54,957 nt of DNA, taken from NCBI GenBank assembly GCA_020438135.1, contig JAGQVF010000047.1, positions 1 through 54,957 of the forward strand, read 5' to 3'. The number at the start of each line of letters is the position of its first letter. The stretch's first letter is position 1. The notes beneath the pieces are model-generated. The model was given only the letters and a program-made list of their open reading frames with translations, ran no database searches and had not been told where the DNA came from. The position numbers and the translations under genes are program-made. Below, piece after piece: positions 27,435-34,043 of this stretch. Source of the DNA: Bacteroidales bacterium (GTDB taxonomy: Bacteria > Bacteroidota > Bacteroidia > Bacteroidales > JAADJA01).

Positions 27435-27460
27435 GCCGGAGTTGCAAGCCGGATTGCAAC
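27435..27460. repeat. Tandem GCCGGA(G)TTGCAA units forming a stem-loop
   Basis: GCCGGAGTTGCAA at 27435-27447 is followed directly by GCCGGATTGCAAC at 27448-27460. GTTGCAA (27441-27447) pairs perfectly with TTGCAAC (27454-27460) around a GCCGGA loop. The core resembles GCxGGATTGCAAxTCCGGC REP palindromes associated with RAYT transposases in Bacteroidota, here degenerate. Whether it is repeated elsewhere cannot be seen. Confidence 0.45.
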
Positions 27461-27519
27461 ATAGCTACAAGTTGCGGTTCAAATTTACTCAACCACACAA
27501 AGTTATGTTGATAACTTAA

Positions 27520-27527
27520 TAATTTTG
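27520..27527 (+). promoter_or_regulatory. -7 box (TAATTTTG) for the DUF151-nupC operon
   Basis: An exact TAnnTTTG match lies 75 bases before the ATG at 27602. No TTTG is found at -33, so the assignment rests on the -7 box only. Confidence 0.35.
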
Positions 27528-27601
27528 TACTTCGATTGGATACCGGGTTGACAAATTATTAATACTTTTATCCGATTATTAGAAAAATAGGACCGGACAG
27601 G

Positions 27602-28192
27602 ATGGATAAAATTAAACTCGAGATCATAGGAATGTCTTACAGCCAGTCGCAGAGCGGAGCGTATGCCCTGATACTGGGTGAAACACAGGGTAAAAGGAGG
27701 CTGCCTATCATTATTGGCGGATTTGAAGCACAGGCAATAGCTATTGAACTTGAAAAGATGAAACCTTCACGTCCACTCACCCACGACCTTTTTAAAAGTT
27801 TTGCCGAAACCTTTGGAATTGTCCTCAGCGAGGTGGTTATCAATAAATTTATCGAAGGTGTTTTCCATGCAGAACTGGTTTGCCTTGATGGAAAAAAAGA
27901 ATACCGCATTGATGCAAGAACATCCGATGCTGTAGCTCTGGCACTCCGATTCCATTGCCCGGTATTTACGAATGAAAAAATTATGTCGGAAGCCGGGATC
28001 ATCGTAGAAGATAAAAAAACAGGGAAAACCAAAAAGGAACAGGTGCCCCAGGTTGGAAAAACCAAAAGTGAATTGTCCGATTTTACCCTTACTGAATTGA
28101 AAGAAATGCTGCAAAAAGCAGTTAACAAAGAAGAATATGAAGAGGCTTCCCGGATAAGAGACGAGATCAACCGCCGGAAAAAGAAAAAATAA
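27602..28192 (+). CDS. DUF151 bifunctional nuclease family protein with C-terminal UVR motif
   Basis: A 196-residue cytosolic protein. Residues about 1-135 form the DUF151 (BFN) domain, with GETQGKRRLPIIIG near 27-40, the EAQAIAIELE helix and the RTSDAVALALR motif near 107-117. Family members are reported to have DNase and RNase activity. The last about 35 residues (LKEMLQKAVNKEEYEEASRIRDEI) are a UvrB/UvrC-interaction (UVR) motif, so it may dock onto a repair or Clp-type partner. It is the first gene of a likely three-gene operon with a nucleoside transporter (53 bases downstream) and a carbonic-anhydrase-like protein. The ORFs antisense to it are shadows. Confidence 0.9.
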   Translation: MDKIKLEIIGMSYSQSQSGAYALILGETQGKRRLPIIIGGFEAQAIAIELEKMKPSRPLTHDLFKSFAETFGIVLSEVVINKFIEGVFHAELVCLDGKKEYRIDARTSDAVALALRFHCPVFTNEKIMSEAGIIVEDKKTGKTKKEQVPQVGKTKSELSDFTLTELKEMLQKAVNKEEYEEASRIRDEINRRKKKK

Positions 28193-28245
28193 TCCTCCCC
28201 TACCAACCATAAAGCAAAAATTAGTTTGGTTATTAATGTGAATAT

Positions 28246-29751
28246 ATGATGCGAAAGTTGTTATTGCTGACCTTGTTGATTTTCAACTTTATTTCCCAGC
28301 CCGTTTTTTCATCTCCGGAAATGCAGGATTCAGTTAGGACTGCAGGTGTTTCTGCCACAGGTCTTAACGCAGATGATTCAACAGAAGTTTCGGAAACAGA
28401 AGTTACTGATAACTCAAAGTCAAATTTATTGATCAGCCGCGATACTTCGGGTGGCTTTAGCTTGATGACTATTTTAAGGGGACTAATCGGGATGGCAGTG
28501 CTGATCTTTATTAGCTGGATATTCAGTACCAACCGAAAAGCCGTTTCATGGAAGGTAGTAGCTACCGGACTTTCACTTCAGGTGTTGCTTGCCCTGGGTG
28601 TTTTGTACGTGCCTTTTATTCAGGTGTTTTTTGAATTCGCAGGAAAACTATTTGTAAAGGTTCTCGATTTCACCCAGGCAGGAGTTGACTTTTTATTTGC
28701 TTCAATGGTTACCGGAAAGATCGAAATGGGTTTGATCAATTTTGTCGTAAAGATTCTTCCTACGATCATCTTTTTTTCTGCTCTTACAAGTTTGCTTTTT
28801 TACCTCGGCATCATCCAGAAGATCGTTTACGGTCTTGCCTGGATCATGACAAAACTGATGAAATTATCCGGTGCTGAAAGTTTGTCGGTGGCTGGCAATA
28901 TCTTTCTTGGTCAAACCGAATCACCCTTAATGATCAAAGAGTACCTGCCAAAGATGAACAAATCCGAGATGCTCCTGGTGATGATGGGTGGTATGGCAAC
29001 GCTGGCGGGTGGGGTTTTGGCAGTTTATATCGATTTCCTCGGAGGTGATGACCCGGTTCAGAAACTGCTTTTCGCCAAACACCTGCTAACGGCTTCCGTA
29101 ATGGCGGCGCCGGGTGCGATCGTAGTTTCGAAAATACTGGTTCCGCAAACTGAAGATATAGACAAAACAATAGAAGTAACGAAAGAAAATGTGGGTAGCA
29201 ATATTCTTGATGCGATCTCCAATGGAACTACCCAGGGACTAAAACTTGCCGCAAATGTGGCAGCCATGTTGCTCGTTTTCATTGCGTTTATCGCAATGTT
29301 CAATTTTATAACCATGAAAATAGGTGCCTGGACCAATCTGAATACAATGATCGCTGAAAGTACCAACGGACGGTATTCTGAATTGTCGCTCCAGTTTTTA
29401 CTGGGTTATACTTTTGCTCCGATCATGTGGCTGATCGGGATACCGGTTCAGGATATTACTCTGGTAGGTCGTTTACTTGGAGAAAAAGTGATCATGACTG
29501 AGTTTATCGGTTATGTGAGTCTTTCAGAACTAAAAAGTGCCGGACTTCTCGATTCAAAATCGATTATTATGGCCACATACATGTTGTGTGGTTTTGCCAA
29601 CTTTGCATCCATTGGGATACAGATCGGGGGGATTGGTTCGCTGGCTCCGAATAAACGAGTGCTTCTCAGTCGTTTTGGAATGCGTGCTCTGTTGGGAGGT
29701 ACGATTGCTTCATTACTATCAGCTACAATTGTTGGTATGATACTCGGATAA
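28246..29751 (+). CDS. nupC: NupC-family concentrative nucleoside transporter
   Basis: A 501-residue symporter that brings nucleosides in with H+ or Na+. A signal-like segment (1-22) and a polar stretch (25-65) precede the CNT core. Core motifs are GQTESPLMIKEYL (about 225-237), where Gln and Glu bind the nucleoside, and the later FANFASIGIQIGGIGSLAPNKR (about 450-475). Helix number and length fit the longer Bacteroidota NupC form with an extra N-terminal part. It lies between the nuclease and the carbonic-anhydrase-like gene on the same strand with short gaps, which fits nucleic acid salvage. Two consecutive ATG codons (28246, 28249) are possible starts. Confidence 0.92.
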   Translation: MMRKLLLLTLLIFNFISQPVFSSPEMQDSVRTAGVSATGLNADDSTEVSETEVTDNSKSNLLISRDTSGGFSLMTILRGLIGMAVLIFISWIFSTNRKAVSWKVVATGLSLQVLLALGVLYVPFIQVFFEFAGKLFVKVLDFTQAGVDFLFASMVTGKIEMGLINFVVKILPTIIFFSALTSLLFYLGIIQKIVYGLAWIMTKLMKLSGAESLSVAGNIFLGQTESPLMIKEYLPKMNKSEMLLVMMGGMATLAGGVLAVYIDFLGGDDPVQKLLFAKHLLTASVMAAPGAIVVSKILVPQTEDIDKTIEVTKENVGSNILDAISNGTTQGLKLAANVAAMLLVFIAFIAMFNFITMKIGAWTNLNTMIAESTNGRYSELSLQFLLGYTFAPIMWLIGIPVQDITLVGRLLGEKVIMTEFIGYVSLSELKSAGLLDSKSIIMATYMLCGFANFASIGIQIGGIGSLAPNKRVLLSRFGMRALLGGTIASLLSATIVGMILG

Positions 29752-29785
29752 CATACAATTTATATGAATTGCAAACTCAATTAAT

Positions 29786-30160
29786 ATGAAAGCATTTGCT
29801 GCAGCAGTTAACTGCATGGATGGAAGGGTTCAGGAACCTGTGATCAAATACCTGAAAGAGAATTTTGAAATCGACTATGTAGATATGATTACCGAACCCG
29901 GTCCGGACCGAATACTTTCAGAAGAACAGGAAAGTATTCGTGTAAATAGCATAAAACAAAGACTTGATATTTCGGTGAATAAACATGGATCTAAAATTAT
30001 CCTGGTATCAGGCCATGATGATTGTGCAGGGAACCCGACCGACAAAGAAACACATATTGTTCAAACACTCAATTCGGCTGCAAGAATTAAAAAGTGGTTT
30101 CCATCGGCAGAAGTAATCCCGGTGTGGATCAATTCGGATTGGGAAGTAGAACCGGTGTAA
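29786..30160 (+). CDS. Minimal carbonic-anhydrase-like zinc protein
   Basis: A 124-residue soluble protein that keeps the beta-carbonic anhydrase zinc signature: Cys10 with Asp12-Arg14 in NCMDGR, then His77 and Cys80 in GHDDCAGNP. In beta-carbonic anhydrases these are two Cys and one His with the Asp-Arg dyad. It is far shorter than typical enzymes (about 200 residues) and lacks most of the surrounding helices, so its activity on CO2 is uncertain. It could be a related zinc enzyme on another small substrate. It lies 34 bases after nupC and is probably co-transcribed with the nuclease and transporter. Confidence 0.7.
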   Translation: MKAFAAAVNCMDGRVQEPVIKYLKENFEIDYVDMITEPGPDRILSEEQESIRVNSIKQRLDISVNKHGSKIILVSGHDDCAGNPTDKETHIVQTLNSAARIKKWFPSAEVIPVWINSDWEVEPV

Positions 30161-30307
30161 GGATTTGTTAAGAATTTTAATTATCAGTTTTATTTCCTGA
30201 TTGCCAATAAACTTCTTTCAGGTGAAATTCGATTCACAACTCAGGTTTCACAACACCCGCCTTTAGGAATCCTGACCTATTTAAAATTTAACAATTGTTT
30301 TTCAGGA

Positions 30308-30784
30308 TTATGATTCTTCCGGTTTTTCACCCTGACCTTCTTTTTTGACCAAAACGTTAACCGCTTTCAGTCCTTTGGGACCGGATTCGGTTTCGAATTC
30401 AACCTTGTCACCTGGTTCGGGTTCGTTGTCACAATCTTTGATATGAACAAAAACCGGATCCTGAAACTGGTTGCAGGAAATGAAACCGTATCCTTTTGCA
30501 GAGTCGAAATTTTTGATCTTACCGGTGTTCATCTGCACCTCTCTCACAAAACCCCCTTTGGGCACAGAAACAGGGATGTCTTCAGCTTTTACTTCGGTTT
30601 TTTGTGTTTCATCGGGAGGGGCATCGAGTATCTGGCCGTTTTCATCTACCCATGCGATCATATCGTCAAAGCTGTCTTTCCCCTGTTCTTTTCTTTCCAG
30701 TTTACGTTTTTCTTTTTCTTTACGCTTTTTGAGTTGTTTGTTACGTACTTCTTTTTTGCCAAAAGTTTCTTTGGATCTACCCAT
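30308..30784 (-). CDS. Cold-shock domain protein with basic N-terminal extension
   Basis: A 158-residue RNA/single-strand DNA binding protein. The N-terminal 36 residues are extremely basic (KKRKEKEKRKLERKEQGK). A short acidic linker with DDMIAWVDENG follows, and the C-terminal half (about 85-150) is a cold-shock domain with RNP1 KGYGFI (97-102) and RNP2 VFVHI (111-115). It is probably an RNA chaperone or translation-associated factor. This architecture recurs in Bacteroidota (family knowledge). It is separated from the next cold-shock gene by about 170 bases containing that gene's terminator, so it has its own promoter. Confidence 0.88.
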   Translation of the reverse strand: MGRSKETFGKKEVRNKQLKKRKEKEKRKLERKEQGKDSFDDMIAWVDENGQILDAPPDETQKTEVKAEDIPVSVPKGGFVREVQMNTGKIKNFDSAKGYGFISCNQFQDPVFVHIKDCDNEPEPGDKVEFETESGPKGLKAVNVLVKKEGQGEKPEES

Positions 30785-30882
30785 TCAGTTTAGTTTTTTG
30801 TTTATTGCGATCGGAAAAAAGTATTCCTATCTATTTTTTAATTGTTTTTATTGTGTTCAACCTGAGTATTATGCTAAAAAAA

Positions 30883-30920
30883 CAACACCGGTTTCTGCCC
30901 AAAAACAGGAACCAGTGTTG
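30883..30920 (-). terminator. Terminator of the RRM-csp operon
   Basis: CAACAC (30883-30888) pairs with GTGTTG (30915-30920) and GGTTTCTG (30890-30897) with CAGGAACC (30906-30913), with one mismatch between the blocks. On the minus strand a run of seven T follows. It lies about 35 bases past the csp stop. Confidence 0.7.
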
Positions 30921-30953
30921 ATGTTATTCAATTGATATTTGAGTGCCTTTGTG

Positions 30954-31145
30954 CTATTGTACATTAAAGGCAATCAAGCCTTTATCGCCACGTTTTACAT
31001 CAAATTGAACTTCCTGATCCGGGCTCAGCCCCGAGAAGGGACTAATGAGACCTGAACGATGCACGAAGATATCTTTTCCTTCGGAGGTTTCAATAAAACC
31101 AAATCCTTTGGTTTCGTTGTACCATTTAACTTTGCCTTTGTTCAT
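30954..31145 (-). CDS. CspA-family cold shock protein
   Basis: A 63-residue single cold-shock domain. RNP1 is KGFGFI (13-18) and RNP2 is IFVH (26-29). I use the ATG at 31145 because upstream residues in the same frame belong to sequence overlapping the RRM gene and are not part of the fold. It starts one base after the RRM stop codon, so the two RNA-binding proteins are translated from one message. It probably melts RNA structures at low temperature or under growth shift. A terminator follows at 30883. Confidence 0.93.
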   Translation of the reverse strand: MNKGKVKWYNETKGFGFIETSEGKDIFVHRSGLISPFSGLSPDQEVQFDVKRGDKGLIAFNVQ

Positions 31146-31146
31146 C

Positions 31147-31398
31147 TTAATATCTTTTACGTTCACGGGCTTCGTTAACAACCATTTGGCGGTTTTCGAG
31201 AGTAGCGCCGTTTAATTCACCGATGGCTTTATTGGCTTCATCGTCGTTGTCCATCACAACAAATCCAAAACCTTTGCTGCGACCACTGTATTTGTCGGTA
31301 ATGACCTTTACATCGGAAACATCACCGTATTCTTCGAAAACACCTCTCAGGTCGTCTTCGCTAACTTTGTAACCGAGGTTACCTACATAAATATTCAT
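31147..31398 (-). CDS. RRM-domain RNA-binding protein
   Basis: An 83-residue single RNA recognition motif. RNP2 is IYVGNL (3-8) and RNP1 is KGFGFVVM (42-49) with the aromatic residues kept, plus a short basic tail (ARERKRY). It is of the type found in Bacteroidota and cyanobacteria and thought to act in RNA folding or stability. It is the first gene of a two-gene operon with a CspA-like protein. Its leader may be long: the nearest exact -7 box is about 190 bases upstream, as is usual for cold-regulated messages (inference). Confidence 0.93.
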   Translation of the reverse strand: MNIYVGNLGYKVSEDDLRGVFEEYGDVSDVKVITDKYSGRSKGFGFVVMDNDDEANKAIGELNGATLENRQMVVNEARERKRY

Positions 31399-31722
31399 TT
31401 GTAATAAATTATTGCCTCAATCAGGCCTGTTATTAATGGCAGCCGGAAGATGAGCCTGGAACAAGGTAAAAGCTTAACCATGCAGGTCATTTGCTGCGTT
31501 ATTTCTGATATTGAACTCGAAAAAAAGACGTAGAAATAAATTATGGAAAGTATTTAATACGCGTATTTTTCTGATACAAAATCGGCACAAAAGTACATTT
31601 TGTATTTGGTAATACCTAATTTTATTATTACCAAGGCAGGTATTTACTCATAAAAAGGATCCAAACAGCAGGTTTAGCAATGGATTTATAGCATCATGCA
31701 GTTTCAGCAGAGGGCTGTAACT
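31399..31722. other. Intergenic region holding the long leader of the RRM-csp operon
   Basis: A 324-base non-coding stretch. A -7 box TACTTTTG (plus 31588-31595) points toward the RRM gene and would give a leader of about 180 bases. The rest, down to the recQ stop at 31723, shows no clear hairpin with a T run. No ORF or RNA gene is recognised. Confidence 0.5.
31588..31595 (-). promoter_or_regulatory. -7 box (TACTTTTG) for the RRM-csp operon
   Basis: An exact TAnnTTTG on the minus strand. The predicted leader of about 180 bases before the ATG at 31398 would resemble the structured leaders of cold-shock genes. A -33 TTTG is not evident. Confidence 0.4.
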
Positions 31723-33624
31723 TTATTCATTCCAGCGCAGTAATTGTCCCTGGTACACAACCTTGTCGTTGTCGAGCAGCCATTGAATTACTTTGATGAT
31801 CTTGTCGTGATTAGTGCCTGATAGGGTTTCTGCAAGGGTTTTAATGTCGCAGGGGGTTGTCTTCAAAAGAGGTTTAATCTGATTGAGGACACGATCGAAT
31901 TCATATTCGCTGAGTTCAATTCGGTTTCTTTCAACACAAACATCACATTTACCGCACCTGTTACTATCTTTTTCTCCGAAATAAGCAAGCAATTGCCGGC
32001 TGCGGCATTTGGTAGCATTTCCGAGGTATGAAATAACTGCTTCGAGTCGCTTGTCGGTGTCGGCCTTTCGGTTGCGGTAGTTCACATCCGAAAGAGTTAC
32101 ATCTTTCCCATCGAGGCGGGGTGCTAAGAAAGTGATTTGGGGTTGGGTTTTCCTTGGTTGATACTCGATAATCTCATACTTCTGCAGGGCATTCAGCATT
32201 TCTTCCACTTTTTTCTCATCAAGTCCAACCCTGTCGGCAAGTTCTTTTTCGCTGATGCGGCTGAACTCTGTAAATAAACCGGCATACGATCTTAACAGGG
32301 TTTTTATAAATTTATCGTATTTTACATTTTCAACCTGGAATTTATAGAGATCTTCTTTACGAGCTGTAAAGTGCACTTTTGCATCGTTGTCGACCACCTC
32401 CTGCAACACTATATAACCCTCCTTTTCGAGCAGTTTGAGTGAACTGAGGGTGATCAGCGGATTGAGATCATATTGATTGCAAAAGGATGTAAGCTCAAAA
32501 TCGAAACTCTGATCGCGACCGCTACCTATAGCAAGCCGGCAATAATTACCCAGTGCATGATAGGTGCGCCGGATGGTTTCGATAGGAGGAAATTGCATAG
32601 TAAGATTTTCACGAGCAGCAATTATGTCGGAAGGATCAAAAAGCATCACTGCATATGAGAGTTTGCCATCACGGCCTGCACGTCCGGCTTCCTGGAAATA
32701 GGACTCGATACTGTCCGGAATATCCATGTGGATCACAAACCTGACATTGGGTTTGTCGATACCCATTCCGAATGCATTGGTTGCAACAATTACCTGTGTG
32801 TCACCTTTCATCCAGGCCTCCTGCCTGCTCGCCCGTGTTCGTTGATCGAGACCCGCATGGTAAAACCCGGCACTGATCTTTTGCCGTTGGAGATATTCGG
32901 CAATTTCGCGTGTTTTTTTTCGGTTTCGCATGTATACAATACCAGTTCCCTTAAGGTTTTTGATCACTCTGATCATTCGGCTTAGCTTATCCTCTTCGTC
33001 TTGAACGACATAAATCACATTCTTGCGTTCGAAGCTCCTTTGAAACACATTTTTTTCCCTAAACAGAAGTTTGTCCTGGATGTCGTCAACAACCTGAGGA
33101 GTGGCAGTTGCCGTGAGAGCCAGTGTGGGCACTTGCTCAAGGTGTGATTTGATGTTGGCTATCTCCAGATATGAAGGTCTGAAATCGTAACCCCACTGCG
33201 AAATACAATGAGCTTCGTCCACCGCGAGCAAGTTGATGTTCATACGGTGAATATTTTGTGTGATAATGTCGGTTTTGAGTCGCTCGGGAGAGATATAAAG
33301 AAACTTCAGGGAGCTATGAACAGCATTGGAGATAACCACTTCAATCTCGGTCCGGCTCATTCCTGAATAAATGGTGGCCGCGGAAATTCCCTTTTTCTTC
33401 AGGTTTTCTACCTGGTCTTTCATTAGTGCAATAAGAGGTGAAATCACAAGGCACATGCCGTCCATTACGAGTGCTGGCACCTGGAAACAAACCGACTTAC
33501 CACCTCCCGTAGGCAACAGGGCCAGGGTATCTTTTCCATCAAGTACTGATTGGATGATCTCCTCCTGCCGGGGCCTGAATGATTGATGCCCCCAATATTT
33601 CAACAACACCTGGTGAATATCCAA
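31723..33624 (-). CDS. RecQ-family ATP-dependent DNA helicase
   Basis: A 633-residue 3'-5' helicase. Walker A is TGGGKS (39-44), the DEAH box is VDEAHC near 138, and motif VI is QEAGRAGRDGK near 325. Both helicase lobes are complete. Winged-helix-like segments follow (about 370-500). The cysteine cluster resembling the RecQ zinc site (CRSRQLLAYFGE, then CGKCDVC) sits near 541-562, after the winged-helix part, whereas in E. coli RecQ it comes directly after the helicase lobes. A short C-terminal helical segment ends the protein and there is no HRDC domain. It is probably the second, Bacteroidota-type RecQ paralogue acting in fork or recombination repair. Confidence 0.92.
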   Translation of the reverse strand: MDIHQVLLKYWGHQSFRPRQEEIIQSVLDGKDTLALLPTGGGKSVCFQVPALVMDGMCLVISPLIALMKDQVENLKKKGISAATIYSGMSRTEIEVVISNAVHSSLKFLYISPERLKTDIITQNIHRMNINLLAVDEAHCISQWGYDFRPSYLEIANIKSHLEQVPTLALTATATPQVVDDIQDKLLFREKNVFQRSFERKNVIYVVQDEEDKLSRMIRVIKNLKGTGIVYMRNRKKTREIAEYLQRQKISAGFYHAGLDQRTRASRQEAWMKGDTQVIVATNAFGMGIDKPNVRFVIHMDIPDSIESYFQEAGRAGRDGKLSYAVMLFDPSDIIAARENLTMQFPPIETIRRTYHALGNYCRLAIGSGRDQSFDFELTSFCNQYDLNPLITLSSLKLLEKEGYIVLQEVVDNDAKVHFTARKEDLYKFQVENVKYDKFIKTLLRSYAGLFTEFSRISEKELADRVGLDEKKVEEMLNALQKYEIIEYQPRKTQPQITFLAPRLDGKDVTLSDVNYRNRKADTDKRLEAVISYLGNATKCRSRQLLAYFGEKDSNRCGKCDVCVERNRIELSEYEFDRVLNQIKPLLKTTPCDIKTLAETLSGTNHDKIIKVIQWLLDNDKVVYQGQLLRWNE

Positions 33625-33649
33625 TGTTTTGTTTTTACTGGTTTAATGG

Positions 33650-33715
33650 GTAAAGATATGATTTTTGATTTTTGATCGCTGATTTTGGATAATGGATTTT
33701 GTATTGATTACTTCC
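33650..33715. repeat. AT-rich low-complexity stretch with repeated GATTTTTGAT-like words
   Basis: The words GATTTTTGATTTTTGATC, GATTTTGGAT and GGATTTTGTATTG follow one another between recQ and the 83-residue gene. It could be slippage-derived spacer or part of the promoter region. No coding potential is seen. Confidence 0.35.
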
Positions 33716-33791
33716 TAAATTTGGATTAACTTAATCCGCTGTTAACAATAAATACACATTGCACCTTTAGTTTTGAAAAAATTTTTCAGGT

Positions 33792-34043
33792 ATGGAAATG
33801 GAAATATCACAGGTAGAAAAATCACTCAGGGATTGCTTCGAATCGGCTTCTAACATATATGTTGATCCGGCTAATAATGAATGTGAAGTAACGGTATCGA
33901 TCGATGATTTCCAGGGAGAGATCGATGAAAGACTTTTTGAAAACGGGGTTTTTCTGTCGATGATCGATTATTGTGATGTATATCCTTACAAATATGTATT
34001 CAACTACACGATTAAAGAAAAGTCTGCTGCAACCACCGACTAA
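33792..34043 (+). CDS. Small acidic protein of unknown function
   Basis: An 83-residue protein that I do not recognise. It is acidic, with a helix near the N terminus (about 4-20), then strands (VTVSIDDF, YKYVFNYTI) and a Cys at 15 and 61. It has no signal peptide or membrane segment. Its codon use and regular alpha-beta pattern support a real gene, as does the tidy fit against the next gene: its TAA stop overlaps the TAG stop of the convergent M23 peptidase gene. It could be a small cytosolic regulatory or binding protein. Confidence 0.6.
   Translation: MEMEISQVEKSLRDCFESASNIYVDPANNECEVTVSIDDFQGEIDERLFENGVFLSMIDYCDVYPYKYVFNYTIKEKSAATTD

Larger units (their letters stand above)
27181..27601. 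other. Divergent intergenic region with tandem REP-like element
   Basis: This 421-base non-coding stretch separates the minus-strand pyrophosphatase from the plus-strand DUF151 operon and must hold both promoters. The hppA side has TATATTTTA (minus strand, 27211-27219), an imperfect -7 box. The plus side has TAATTTTG at 27520-27527. In between, 27435-27460 holds two adjacent copies of GCCGGA(G)TTGCAA that also form a stem-loop. I see no tRNA or ORF. Confidence 0.6.

Noticed and set aside
27441-27490. tRNA-like stretch ending in GCGGTTCAAAT
   Set aside because: It has a T-loop-like GGTTCAAAT and a hairpin, but no acceptor stem or anticodon arm of the right size can be formed. It is better explained by the tandem GCCGGA(G)TTGCAA units.
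27637-28206. Long antisense ORFs (189 and 147 residues) opposite the DUF151 gene
   Set aside because: The plus-strand gene has clear DUF151 and UVR motifs. The antisense translations are Phe/Ser-rich and unlike any protein family.
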